NCBI RefSeq assembly: GCF_008365375.1
Contig: NZ_QOKW01000030.1
Coordinates: 1-64,000 of the forward strand
Direction of reading: 5' to 3'
DNA from: Roseomonas genomospecies 6
GTDB lineage: Bacteria > Pseudomonadota > Alphaproteobacteria > Azospirillales > Azospirillaceae
Length of the DNA stretch: 64,000 bases
Shown: one piece after another, positions 52,615 to 61,565 of the stretch
Layout: each line of letters starts with the position of its first letter
Position numbering within the stretch: position 1 is the stretch's first letter
The notes under the pieces: model-generated
Told to the model about the DNA's origin: nothing
Databases searched by the model: none
Seen by the model: the letters and a program-made list of their open reading frames with translations, nothing else
Program-made: the position numbers and the translations under genes

Positions 52615-54332
52615 TGCGTTCGCTGATCAATCGTGTGGGCGTCGCGGCCGCTGCGGCTGGCGCGCTCATCCCCGCGTCGGTGCACGCGGCGGCGGTCGAA
52701 GGCGCGGTTCAGAAGCAGGCGACGAATTATTCCGCGATCGTCATGTTCCTGATCTTCGTGCTCGCCACGCTCGGCATCACCTACTGGGCGGCGCGCCGCA
52801 CGAAGTCGGCCAAGGACTTCTACGCTGCCGGCGGTGGCATCACCGGCTTCCAGAACGGCCTCGCCATCGCCGGCGACTACATGTCGGCGGCCTCCTTCCT
52901 CGGCATCGCCGGCCTCGTCTACATGTCGGGCTTCGACGGCCTGATCTTCTCGGTGGGCTGGCTGGTCGGTTGGCCGATCATCCTGTTCCTGGTCGCTGAG
53001 CGCCTGCGCAACCTCGGCAAATACACCTTCGCCGACGTCGCCTCCTACCGCTTCCAGCAGACCCCGATGCGCACGATGGCCGCCTGTGGCTCGCTCGCCA
53101 CGGTGACCTTCTACCTGATCGCCCAGATGGTCGGCGCCGGCAAGCTGATCCAGCTTCTGTTCGGCATGGACTATCTGTGGGCGGTGGTGATCGTCGGCAT
53201 CCTCATGATCGCCTACGTGACCTTCGGCGGCATGCTCGCCACCACCTGGGTGCAGATCATCAAGGCGGTGCTGCTGCTGTCGGGTGCCTCCTTCATGGCC
53301 TTCGCGGTGCTCGCCAAGTTCGGCTTCAGCCCGGAGGCGATGTTCTCCACGGCCACGCAGCTCCACCCGAAGGGCGTCTCCATCATGGCGCCGGGCGCCC
53401 TCATCAGCGACCCGGTCTCGGCGATTTCGCTGGGCATGGCGCTGATGTTCGGCACCGCCGGCCTGCCGCACATCCTGATGCGCTTCTTCACGGTGTCGGA
53501 CGCCCGGGAAGCCCGCAAGTCGGTGTTCTACGCGACCGGCTTCATCGGCTACTTCTACATCCTGACCTTCATCATCGGCTTCGGCGCCATCGTGCTGCTG
53601 CTGGCTCCGGACGCCACCGGCGCCTATCCGTTCCTCGACGCGGCCAAGCTGGCGGCGGCGGGCGGCAAGGTCAACCCGGCGATGATCATCGGCGGCTCCA
53701 ACATGGCGGCCATCCACACCGCGCACGCGGTGGGCGGCGACCTGTTCTTCGGCTTCATCTCGGCCGTGGCCTTCGCCACCATCCTCGCGGTGGTCGCGGG
53801 CCTGACGCTGGCCGGCGCCTCGGCCGTGTCGCACGACCTGTACGCCTCGGTGTTCGCCAAGGGCCGCGCGTCGGAGCATGACGAGATCCGCGTGTCGAAG
53901 ATCACCACCGTGGTCATCGGCATCGTCTCGATCTTCCTCGGCATCGCCTTCGAGAACCAGAACGTGGCCTTCATGGTCGGCCTCGCCTTCGTGATCGCGG
54001 CCTCGGCGAACTTCCCGGTTCTGCTGATGTCGATGTTCTGGGGCCGGATGACCACCCGCGGCGCCGTGCTGGGCGGCTGGATCGGCCTGATCTCCTCGGT
54101 GACGCTGCTGATCCTGGGTCCGACCGTGTGGAAGTCGGTGCTGGGCAACCCGGCCGCCATCTTCCCGTACGACAACCCGGGCATCTTCACCATCCCGCTG
54201 TCCTTCCTGGCGATCTGGTTCTTCTCGATCACCGACAACAGCAAGACCGCGCAGGACGAGCGCGAGGCCTACAAGGCCCAGTACATCCGGTCGCAGACCG
54301 GCCTGGGCGCGGAGGGGGCCTCTGCCCACTAA
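52614..54332 (+). CDS. actP: cation/acetate symporter
   Basis: 572 residues, a sodium/solute symporter with about 13 hydrophobic segments. A signal-like N-terminus (GVAAAAAGALIPASVHA) matches ActP. Other hallmarks: FYAAGGGITGFQNGLAIAGD, YMSAASFLGIAGLVYMSGFD, LGMALMFGTAGLPHILMRFF and GLTLAGASAVSHDLYASVFA. It takes up acetate and other short acids. The GTG at 52611 is possible, but ATG 52614 follows GGAGGAG better. Confidence 0.95.
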   Translation: MRSLINRVGVAAAAAGALIPASVHAAAVEGAVQKQATNYSAIVMFLIFVLATLGITYWAARRTKSAKDFYAAGGGITGFQNGLAIAGDYMSAASFLGIAGLVYMSGFDGLIFSVGWLVGWPIILFLVAERLRNLGKYTFADVASYRFQQTPMRTMAACGSLATVTFYLIAQMVGAGKLIQLLFGMDYLWAVVIVGILMIAYVTFGGMLATTWVQIIKAVLLLSGASFMAFAVLAKFGFSPEAMFSTATQLHPKGVSIMAPGALISDPVSAISLGMALMFGTAGLPHILMRFFTVSDAREARKSVFYATGFIGYFYILTFIIGFGAIVLLLAPDATGAYPFLDAAKLAAAGGKVNPAMIIGGSNMAAIHTAHAVGGDLFFGFISAVAFATILAVVAGLTLAGASAVSHDLYASVFAKGRASEHDEIRVSKITTVVIGIVSIFLGIAFENQNVAFMVGLAFVIAASANFPVLLMSMFWGRMTTRGAVLGGWIGLISSVTLLILGPTVWKSVLGNPAAIFPYDNPGIFTIPLSFLAIWFFSITDNSKTAQDEREAYKAQYIRSQTGLGAEGASAH

Positions 54333-54383
54333 TGCGAATGGTCGCACCTGCCTTCCGCGAATGACGGGACTGGTGTAATCTTC

Positions 54384-54421
54384 AAGGCGCCTCAGGACAC
54401 AGGTCTTGGGGCGCCTTTTTT
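54384..54421 (+). terminator. actP terminator
   Basis: GGCGCCTCAGGAC pairs with the CTTGGGGCGCC arm (loop ACAGGT with imperfect pairing), followed by TTTTTT. Confidence 0.8.
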
Positions 54422-54450
54422 ATTCACCCCACCGGTTCGTGGAGCGGGTT

Positions 54451-56310
54451 TTGTCCGACGCCTTCGATTTCTCCGTTCCCCCCTTCGACCGGCTGACGCC
54501 GGAGCAGCGGCAGCGCCTCGGCGCGGCTCTCGACCTCGGCGTCTATCCGCGCGACAGCGTGATCCTGAGCCGGGGCGAGCCGGCGGATTGCCTGTTCGTC
54601 GTGCGGCAGGGGCTGGTTCACGAACGCCGCGGGGGCGAGGTGGTGGCGGTGCACGGCGCCCATGACGGCTTCGACCTCCAACTGCTCTTCTCCGACGGTC
54701 AGCCGCGCAGCTTCGTCGCCGCCGAGGACACGCTGTGCGATCTGGTGCCGCGTCCGGTCCTTCTCGAACTGGCCCGCGAGAACGCGGCCTTCGGGGCGGT
54801 CATCCAGCAGGACTTCGCGGACCGGCTGACCGCGTTGGCCAGCGAACGCTCGAACCGCGAAACCGCCGCCCTGACCATGGCGCGCATCCGGCAGGCGTAT
54901 CTTCACCCGCCGGTCTTCGTGGAGGCCGGGGCGAGCCTGCGCGACGCCGCGGCGGCCATGAAGCGGAACAAGACCAGCAGCGTGCTGGTCCGGGACCGTG
55001 ACGCCAAGTCCACAGACGACCTTGGGGCCGACCTCCGGGCCGACCTGCGGAACGAGGGCCGCGTCGGCATTCTGACCGGCACCGACCTGCGCGACCTCGT
55101 GGTGCTGGACGGGCTTCCGGTGGACAGCCCGGTGGGGCCGCTCGCCCGTTACGAGCTTCTGTCGCTGGACCGCGACGACCTTCTGTTCAACGCGCTGGTC
55201 CTGATGACCAAGCATTCGGTGCGCCGTCTGGTCATCACGGAACAGGGGGCGGTCGCCGGGATGCTGGAGCAGACCGACCTGCTGGCCGTGCTGTCCAACC
55301 ATTCGCAGGTCATCGCGCTCCAGATCGACCGCGCGGCCTCGCCGGACGACCTGCGCCAAGCCAGCCACGACATCGTCGGGCTGATCCGCACGCTGCACGG
55401 CACGGGCGTCAAGGTCTCCTTCATCGCCGACCTCGTGACGGAGCTGAACCGCAAGATCTTCCGCCGCCTGTTCGAGCTTCTGGCGCCGCCGGACCTGCTG
55501 GCGAATTCCTGCCTGATCGTCATGGGCAGCGAGGGGCGCGGCGAGCAGCTTCTGAAGACCGACCAGGACAACGGGCTGATTCTGCGCGACGGTTACGATT
55601 GCCCGTCCCTGTCTCAGGTGACCGACGCCTTCACCCGCCATCTGGTGGACTTCGGCTACCCGCCCTGCCCGGGCCGGATCATGGTGTCCAACCCCGACTG
55701 GACGCGCCCGCTGGCCCAGTACAAGGACTCCCTGTTCCACTGGATTCACCGCCCCGACGAGGCGGCGCAGATGAACCTTGCCATCTTCTACGACGCGGCG
55801 GCGGTGGCCGGGGACGAATCGCTGCTGGCGGAGGCGAAGGGCTATCTGCTGGGCCGGCTTCAGGACAACCAGATGTTCTTCACCGCCTTCGCCCGCCCGG
55901 CGCTGGCCTTCGACACGCCGTCGGGCCTGTTCGGCGGCCTGTTCGAGCGGCGCCGCAACGAGGCGGTGGACATCAAGAAGGCCGGCATCTTCCCCATCGT
56001 GCACGGTGTCCGCGCCCTGGCGCTGGAGAAGCACATGGCGGAGACCAACACGACGGAGCGGATTTGGGCGCTCGCCGACAAGGGCGTGCTGGACCGCGCC
56101 GTGGCGGGCGAACTGGCCGACGCCTTCGCCTTTCTGTCCACGCTGCGGCTGAAGGCGGGCGTGGACGCCAGCCTGTCCGGCACCCAGACCGACAATTTCG
56201 TCCACACCGAAACCCTGGGCAAGCTCGACCGCGACCAGTTCAAGGACTGCCTGGCGCTGGTGAAGAAGTTCAAGGAACTGCTCGCCTACCACTTCCACCT
56301 GAACCATTGA
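54451..56310 (+). CDS. DUF294 nucleotidyltransferase with cyclic-nucleotide and CBS domains
   Basis: 619 residues. Domain order: cyclic-nucleotide-binding-like domain (about 20-120; VILSRGEPADCLFVVRQGLV), CBS pair (about 150-290; ending MLEQTDLLAVLSNH), DUF294/GlnD-like nucleotidyltransferase core (about 330-480) with GSEGRGEQLLKTDQDNGL intact, and a C-terminal helical region. It probably transfers a nucleotide to a protein or small target in response to ligands; substrate unknown. TTG 54451 is chosen because GGAGCGGG precedes it; it lies after the actP terminator, so the frame upstream is excluded. Confidence 0.88.
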   Translation: MSDAFDFSVPPFDRLTPEQRQRLGAALDLGVYPRDSVILSRGEPADCLFVVRQGLVHERRGGEVVAVHGAHDGFDLQLLFSDGQPRSFVAAEDTLCDLVPRPVLLELARENAAFGAVIQQDFADRLTALASERSNRETAALTMARIRQAYLHPPVFVEAGASLRDAAAAMKRNKTSSVLVRDRDAKSTDDLGADLRADLRNEGRVGILTGTDLRDLVVLDGLPVDSPVGPLARYELLSLDRDDLLFNALVLMTKHSVRRLVITEQGAVAGMLEQTDLLAVLSNHSQVIALQIDRAASPDDLRQASHDIVGLIRTLHGTGVKVSFIADLVTELNRKIFRRLFELLAPPDLLANSCLIVMGSEGRGEQLLKTDQDNGLILRDGYDCPSLSQVTDAFTRHLVDFGYPPCPGRIMVSNPDWTRPLAQYKDSLFHWIHRPDEAAQMNLAIFYDAAAVAGDESLLAEAKGYLLGRLQDNQMFFTAFARPALAFDTPSGLFGGLFERRRNEAVDIKKAGIFPIVHGVRALALEKHMAETNTTERIWALADKGVLDRAVAGELADAFAFLSTLRLKAGVDASLSGTQTDNFVHTETLGKLDRDQFKDCLALVKKFKELLAYHFHLNH

Positions 56311-56340
56311 CCTGCCCGCACCGCGGGTAAAGGAGAGGGC

Positions 56341-56931
56341 ATGCCGACCGAAACCATCGCCAGCGTGGTGGCCAGCGGGGTGGTGGCCGCCCCGGAGCCC
56401 GCCGCCGCATCCACCGGCCCCGTGGCCGAACATCCCGACCGCGCCCTTCTGCAGTCGGGGGAGGAGACGGGGGAGCGGGTGGCGATCCATTGCGAGGCCA
56501 CCTCCTTCGATTCCGCCACGGCGGATCTGCGCTGCGTCGCCGCTCTGCGCATCCGCGGCGCCCGCATCCTGACCAGCCAGCGGCTGGTCCTCACCTTCTG
56601 GCCCACCGAACCGGCGGAGCCGGCGCTGTCCCGCCTGCTGGCCTTCATCGGCAACCGCCCTCTGGTCGGCTATTACCTGGACTTCACCGTGGCGATGCTG
56701 GACCGGCTGGTGCAGCCGATGGTGGGAATGACGCTGCCGAACCAGCGGATCGAGGTGTCGAGCCTCTATTATGGGCGCAAGGCGAAGGCGCTCGGCAAAT
56801 ACGCGGTCGATCTGCGCCTGGACAGCATCCTGCGCGAACTGGACCTTCCGCCCCGCACGGGGGAGGACGCCTACGCCAGCGCGCTCGCCTCCGCCATGGT
56901 CTATCTGCGGCTGGAACCGCCCCGTCCCTGA
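56341..56931 (+). CDS. degenerate DnaQ-like 3'-5' exonuclease homologue
   Basis: 196 residues. The RNase H-like layout of DnaQ exonucleases is seen (AIHCEATSFDSATADLRCVA, then LLAFIGNRPLVGYYLDFTVA, then SALASAMVYLRL). However the expected D-x-E, H-N-x-x-F-D and H-x(4)-D residues read H-C-E, Y-Y-x-x-F-T and D-A-Y-x-x-x, so catalytic acids seem lost. Its position right after the DUF294 gene matches the exonuclease that normally accompanies that protein. It may be a structural or binding partner. 30 bases separate it from the DUF294 stop; AAAGGAGAG precedes the ATG. Confidence 0.75.
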   Translation: MPTETIASVVASGVVAAPEPAAASTGPVAEHPDRALLQSGEETGERVAIHCEATSFDSATADLRCVAALRIRGARILTSQRLVLTFWPTEPAEPALSRLLAFIGNRPLVGYYLDFTVAMLDRLVQPMVGMTLPNQRIEVSSLYYGRKAKALGKYAVDLRLDSILRELDLPPRTGEDAYASALASAMVYLRLEPPRP

Positions 56932-56950
56932 GGCGCCCTTACGCGGCCCC

Positions 56951-58612
56951 TCAGGCGGCCTTCGTCTGCTCCTTGGCCAGGGTCGGCACCGACACGATGA
57001 AGCGGGTTCCCGGTCCGCCGTCCGGCCCGCGTTCGGTGGTAACGGCCGCCCCGGCCTGCTGGGCCAGCGCCCGGACCAGCACCAGACCCAGCCCGTTCCG
57101 GGGCTTCTGAGGGCCGGGCTCGTCGGGCGGCAGCCCGATGCCGTCGTCGCGCACCGTCATCCGCATGCCCTCCGCCCCGTCCGGCAGCAGGTCCACCGTC
57201 ACCGTGCCGGGATGGCCGGGGGGGAAGGCGTGGAGAAGCGCGTTGGACACCAGCTCGCTCGCGATGAGGGCCAGCGGGGTGGCCTGATCCACGTCCAGGC
57301 TCCAGGGCTGGGGCGCGCTCACCGTCAGCCGCGCCCCGGTGGGGTTGGTGGAGCGGACCAGACCGTCGCAGAGCTGGCGCAGATAATCGGCGAAATCGAC
57401 GCGCGCCGGCTGGTCGGAGCGGTAGAGAAGTTCCTGCATCAGGCTCATGCACTGGATGCGGCGCAGGCTCTCGTCGAAGGCGCGGCGGGCCGGCTCGTCG
57501 ATCCGGGCGGCCTGAAGGCGCAACAGGCTGCAGATGACCTGAAGGTTGTTCTTCACCCGGTGCTGCACCTCCTTCAGCAGGATTTCCTTGTCGGTCACCG
57601 CCGCTTCGAGCTGGGCGTTGGTCTGTTCCAGCTCCGCCGTGCGCTGGTGCACCCGTTCCTCCAGCGTGTCGTAGGCGTGCTGGAGCGCGTTTTCGGCCTG
57701 CCGCTCCCGCCGCGTGCGCTGAAGGGCCAGCCCGCCGATCACCGACACCGCGGCCAGCGCCGCCAGCGCGTAGGAGATGTAGGTCCAGAGCTGCCGGTGC
57801 CAGCGCTCCATGACGCTGCTGACGGGGATGGACACCTCGGCGGTCAGGGGAAGGCTGTCCACACGGCGCAGGGCCGAGATCTGCGGCTCCCCGGCGGCCT
57901 CCGCCGCCGCGCTGTCGGTGGCATCCGGCCCCTGCGTCTCGTGCAGCAGGATCGTGCCGTCCGCCCGCCGCAGGCTGATGGAGCGCGCGTAGTCGAAATC
58001 GAAGCTCTTGTAGATGTCGCGGATGTAGCGCGGAGAGACGGCGACCAGGGCCAGGCCGCGGAACTGCCCCGCTGCGGCGGGCAGGGGGCGGGTCAGCAGG
58101 ATCAGGGGTTCCTGGCTGTAACGGCTGCTGTCCAGCGCGGAGATGTGGAGGCTGGCGGCGCCGTCCCGCTGGGCCTGGAAGTAATCGCGGTCGGCGACGT
58201 TCATCGTCGGGGTGGGGAAGCGGCGCGTCGTCAGCACGGTATCGCCCCGGGCGTCGACCAGCGTCACCGCGACGATGTAAGGCGTGCCGCGCGCCAGCAC
58301 CGCCAGCCGTTCCCAGGCCGCCCGGTCGTCGGGCAGGGCGGCGTCCGCCGGACCGGCGAGCTGGACCGCCTGCTTCAGGATCAGGTCGCTGGTCTCCACC
58401 AGCCGGGCCGCGTGCTCCGCCACCAGAAGACTGGCGTTGCCGGCGGTGTCCTTGGCATGCTCGACGGCCGCCGCCCGGTCCCGCCATGCGAAGCTGGCCG
58501 ACAGACCCAGCGTCAGCAGGAGCGCCACCGCGCAGACCATCAGGACCAGCGCCGAGCCCGGCATCCGGTAGAGCAGAGGGGAACCTTTGGATCGAAGGGC
58601 GCGCAGCGGCAT
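56951..58612 (-). CDS. HisKA_2-type sensor histidine kinase
   Basis: About 553 residues from ATG 58612. Two membrane helices (about 15-37 and 295-315) flank a periplasmic sensor region of about 250 residues (dCache-like: RFPTPTMNVADRDYFQAQRD). A coiled coil (ALQHAYDTLEERVHQRTAEL) leads to the HisKA_2 motif (LKEVQHRVKNNLQVICSLL, with His as phosphoacceptor) and an ATPase domain (ALIASELVSNALLHAFPPG, RDDGIGLP, NGLGLVLV). HisKA_2 kinases usually signal through response regulators, none of which is adjacent. An alternative start at 58645 adds 11 residues. Confidence 0.9.
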   Translation of the reverse strand: MPLRALRSKGSPLLYRMPGSALVLMVCAVALLLTLGLSASFAWRDRAAAVEHAKDTAGNASLLVAEHAARLVETSDLILKQAVQLAGPADAALPDDRAAWERLAVLARGTPYIVAVTLVDARGDTVLTTRRFPTPTMNVADRDYFQAQRDGAASLHISALDSSRYSQEPLILLTRPLPAAAGQFRGLALVAVSPRYIRDIYKSFDFDYARSISLRRADGTILLHETQGPDATDSAAAEAAGEPQISALRRVDSLPLTAEVSIPVSSVMERWHRQLWTYISYALAALAAVSVIGGLALQRTRRERQAENALQHAYDTLEERVHQRTAELEQTNAQLEAAVTDKEILLKEVQHRVKNNLQVICSLLRLQAARIDEPARRAFDESLRRIQCMSLMQELLYRSDQPARVDFADYLRQLCDGLVRSTNPTGARLTVSAPQPWSLDVDQATPLALIASELVSNALLHAFPPGHPGTVTVDLLPDGAEGMRMTVRDDGIGLPPDEPGPQKPRNGLGLVLVRALAQQAGAAVTTERGPDGGPGTRFIVSVPTLAKEQTKAA

Positions 58613-58711
58613 GGGGCTATTGCGTAGGATGGCGGCGTGGGGCATGGAAGGTGGTGGCTTTCGCGGCTGACCAACACTTTCTTGCGGGGGCCTGTTCCCT
58701 GGGTACGCCCG

Positions 58712-58740
58712 TTGAACCGCGCCGCGCCACCCCCTATTGT
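58712..58740 (+). promoter_or_regulatory. mtnA promoter
   Basis: TTGAAC (58712-58717) and TATTGT (58735-58740) lie 17 bases apart, with a predicted start about 45 bases before the mtnA ATG. Confidence 0.5.
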
Positions 58741-58790
58741 CGCGCCGGGCCGAAAGGCCGACGCAGCATCGAGCGCGGGGAGTAGGGCGT

Positions 58791-59894
58791 ATGAAGATCG
58801 ACGGCAAGGCCTATCGCACCATCTGGCTGGCGCAGGACGGCTGGACTGTGGAAATCATCGACCAGACGAAGATGCCGCACGATTTCGCCGTCGCGCGGCT
58901 GACCGGCCTGGAGGAGGCCGCCCACGCCATCCGCGCCATGCTGGTGCGCGGCGCTCCGCTGATCGGGGCGACCGCCGCCTACGGCGTGGCGCTGGCCATG
59001 CGGGCCGACCCGTCCGACGCCGCTCTGGAAACCGCTTGCGTGCGGCTGCTCGCCACCCGCCCGACCGCGGTCAACCTGCGCTGGGCGCTGGACCGGATGC
59101 GCGCCCGTCTGGCGCCGCTTCCCCCCGCCGCCCGTGCGGAGGCCGCCTATGCCGAGGCCGCCGCGGTCTGCGACGAGGACGTCGCCATCAACCGCGCCAT
59201 CGGCGAGCATGGCGCCGCCCTGATCCGCGAGGCCGCCCGCCGCAAGGCTCCGGGCGAGCCGGTGAATGTGCTGACCCACTGCAACGCCGGCTGGCTCGCC
59301 ACCGTGGATTGGGGCACCGCGCTCGCCCCGGTCTATGTCGCCTTCGAGGAGGGCATCCGCCTGCATGTCTGGGTGGACGAGACGCGCCCGCGCAACCAGG
59401 GCGCCAGCCTGACCGCCTGGGAACTGAACCGCCACGGCGTGCCCCACACGGTGGTGGTGGACAACACCGGCGGCCACCTGATGCAGCATGGTCTGGTGGA
59501 CCTCTGCATCGTCGGCACCGACCGCACCACGGCGACCGGCGACGTCTGCAACAAGATCGGCACCTACCTGAAGGCTTTGGCGGCCAAGGACAACGGCGTG
59601 CCCTTCTACGTCGCGCTGCCCTCCCCGACCATCGACTGGGGGATGGCGGACGGCGTGAAGGAAATTCCCATCGAGGAGCGCGACGCCCGCGAGGTGACCG
59701 AACTGACCGGCATCACCGCCGACGGGCGGATCGAGACCGTCCGCGTCACCCCCGCCGGCAGCCCCGCGGTGAATTACGGCTTCGACGTGACCCCAGCCCG
59801 TCTGGTGACCGGTCTGGTGACCGAGCGCGGGGTGTGCCCGGCGACCCGCGAGGGGTTGGCGGGGTTGTTTCCGGAGCGGGCTGGTGGGGTGTGA
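58791..59894 (+). CDS. mtnA: S-methyl-5-thioribose-1-phosphate isomerase
   Basis: 367 residues. It converts methylthioribose-1-phosphate to methylthioribulose-1-phosphate in methionine salvage. Signatures: MLVRGAPLIGATAAYGVALA, LTHCNAGWLATVDWGTAL (catalytic Cys), and VGTDRTTATGDVCNKIGTYL (catalytic Asp). No other salvage gene lies beside it. ATG 58791 follows GGGGAG. Confidence 0.95.
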   Translation: MKIDGKAYRTIWLAQDGWTVEIIDQTKMPHDFAVARLTGLEEAAHAIRAMLVRGAPLIGATAAYGVALAMRADPSDAALETACVRLLATRPTAVNLRWALDRMRARLAPLPPAARAEAAYAEAAAVCDEDVAINRAIGEHGAALIREAARRKAPGEPVNVLTHCNAGWLATVDWGTALAPVYVAFEEGIRLHVWVDETRPRNQGASLTAWELNRHGVPHTVVVDNTGGHLMQHGLVDLCIVGTDRTTATGDVCNKIGTYLKALAAKDNGVPFYVALPSPTIDWGMADGVKEIPIEERDAREVTELTGITADGRIETVRVTPAGSPAVNYGFDVTPARLVTGLVTERGVCPATREGLAGLFPERAGGV

Positions 59895-59899
59895 ACCAC

Positions 59900-60000
59900 T
59901 TGCCCCCTCCCTGACCCTCCCCCGCTGACGCAGGGGAGGGGATGATGTTTGCAGGGGGATAACTCCCTCTCCTGCGAAGCCGTGGGAAGGGTGGGGGCGC
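59900..60000. repeat. CCCTCCC-rich palindromic repeat copy
   Basis: TTGCCCCCTCCCTGACCCTC, CCCCGCTGACGCAGGGGAGG, and a CTCTCCTGCGAAGCCGTGGG right part ending in AAGGGTGGGGGCGC. It lies between mtnA and the convergent exonuclease gene. Confidence 0.75.
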
Positions 60001-60017
60001 CGCGCCCGAACGCCCCC

Positions 60018-60641
60018 TCACACCACCGGCATCAGCCGCCGCCGCCGGGGAGGCGGGTTGCCGCCCTTGCAGGGGCTGTAGCCGTCCGGCGCCAACCGGC
60101 CCAGCGTGATCCCGGTCGCGGCGGCGATGTCGGACAGCCGCTCCACCCCCAGCACGCGGGTCGCGGCCAGGGCGATGCGCCCGCAGGCTTCGGCGTCGCT
60201 GCCGGCGCGGTGGTGGTCCAGCGCGATCCCCAGATGGTCGGCCAGATAATTGAGCTTGTGCGCCGCCAGTTGCGGCCACGCCTTGCGCGCCAGCACCACG
60301 GTGCAGAGGTAGCTGCAGGCCGGCCAGACCAGCCCGTAGTCATCGAGCGTATGGCGAAGCACGCTGATGTCGAAGGAGGCGTTGTGGGCCAGCACCATCC
60401 GCCCCTCCAGCCGGCGGCCGAAGCGGCGCCAGACCTCCGGAAACTCCGGCGCCCCGGCCACGTCTTCGGCCCGCAGGCCGTGGACGGCGGTGTTGAAGGG
60501 GTTGAAGCGCATCTCCCGCGGGCGGATCAGATGCTCCTCCGTCTCCACCACGCGCCCGTCCTCGATCCAGGCGACGCCGATGGAGCAGGCGCTGGTCCGC
60601 GATTCGTTGGCGGTTTCGAAGTCTATGGCGACGGCCTGCAT
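60018..60641 (-). CDS. 3'-5' exonuclease, DEDDh family
   Basis: 207 residues. Catalytic residues are complete: AIDFETANE (D and E), HNASFDISVL (D), and HRAGSDAEACGRIAL (H and D). A short basic C-terminus (SPCKGGNPPPRRRR) follows. It probably trims DNA or RNA ends. It ends next to the repeat and starts 14 bases before the Nudix gene's stop, on the same strand. Confidence 0.9.
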   Translation of the reverse strand: MQAVAIDFETANESRTSACSIGVAWIEDGRVVETEEHLIRPREMRFNPFNTAVHGLRAEDVAGAPEFPEVWRRFGRRLEGRMVLAHNASFDISVLRHTLDDYGLVWPACSYLCTVVLARKAWPQLAAHKLNYLADHLGIALDHHRAGSDAEACGRIALAATRVLGVERLSDIAAATGITLGRLAPDGYSPCKGGNPPPRRRRLMPVV

Positions 60642-60655
60642 GATCGCTTCGTCCC

Positions 60656-61246
60656 TCAGCCCAGGATGAGGCGGGTGACGTCGTCCGGCAGCTCGCCGTC
60701 CAGGGCCATCAGGCGGACCTTCAGAAGGCTTGCCACCGCGATGGCGTCGGTGATCTCCCCGCGCTTGACCATGGCGTAGGCCTCCGCGAAGGGGACGTGG
60801 CGCAGTTGCAGGACCTCCGTCTCCTCGGGCTCCGCCGCTCCCTGCTCGATCCCCCAGGCGAGATAGCAGTGGGCGGTCTCGTCGGTGATGCTGTTGGACA
60901 GGTGCATGGTCAGGATCGGCAGCCAGTGGCGGGCCGTCTGGCCGGTCTCCTCCAGAAGCTCACGCTTGGCCGACTCCACCGGTTCCACGCCCTTCTTTCC
61001 GCCGCCTTCCGGGATCTCCCAACTGTACTGCTGCAGGGGGAAGCGGTACTGGCCGACCAGCGTGATGCGGCCCTGGTCGTCGATGGGCACCACCCCGGTC
61101 GCCAGATTCTGGGCGTGCATGACGCCGTAGATGCCGGGATTGCCCAGGGGGGTCAGCACGTCGTGCTCCACCACCCGCATCCATGGATTTTCGTAGATCG
61201 GCTTGGTCGTCAGAACGGTCCAGGGATTGCCGGTCTTGTGCGGCAC
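60656..61246 (-). CDS. Nudix hydrolase (ADP-ribose pyrophosphatase-like)
   Basis: 196 residues. Nudix box GGGKKGVEPVESAKRELLEE with TGQT following; the preceding VGQYRFPLQQYSWEIPEG fits the NudF/ADP-ribose class. The substrate is not certain. A GTG start at 61246 is used because AAGGAG lies at ideal distance before it; upstream sequence lacks protein-like composition. Possibly in one unit with the exonuclease downstream. Confidence 0.9.
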   Translation of the reverse strand: MPHKTGNPWTVLTTKPIYENPWMRVVEHDVLTPLGNPGIYGVMHAQNLATGVVPIDDQGRITLVGQYRFPLQQYSWEIPEGGGKKGVEPVESAKRELLEETGQTARHWLPILTMHLSNSITDETAHCYLAWGIEQGAAEPEETEVLQLRHVPFAEAYAMVKRGEITDAIAVASLLKVRLMALDGELPDDVTRLILG

Positions 61247-61565
61247 GCCGAAGCTCCTTGCGGGATGGGACGGGTTGCGGGGTCGCTGGGGCGGAACTAT
61301 AGGGATTGCGGACCTGTGCTGCAATGCGGCGCGCCGTGCCGGTCCGTGCCGCGCACCGGCAATGGCCCTGGCTGCGGCGGGTGCTGCGGAAATATTTCAC
61401 AGTTTGATAAAATTTTCGCGACAGTTACCGCAAGTCCTGTTCGACTGTTCGTGCCGGTTACTTGACTCCCGGACTGTTGGGGCCTACCTCTATATTGTGT
61501 GGTATCAGCGGATGCCGCCGGTGGCCGTCCTCCATGGGGCAGCAATTTTGGAAACGCAGCGCCGG
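61247..61565. other. divergent intergenic region of about 319 bases
   Basis: This is less GC-rich than average (for example GATAAAATTTTCGCGACAG) and carries TTGACT and TATATT elements with poor spacing. It should hold the promoters of the divergent Nudix and methyltransferase genes; no further gene is seen. An in-frame ATG at 61512 upstream of the methyltransferase start falls in this region. Confidence 0.4.

Noticed and set aside
54424..56490. A 688-codon minus-strand frame opposite the DUF294 gene
   Set aside because: The opposite strand has intact cNMP, CBS and DUF294 motifs, while this frame lacks any recognised motif.
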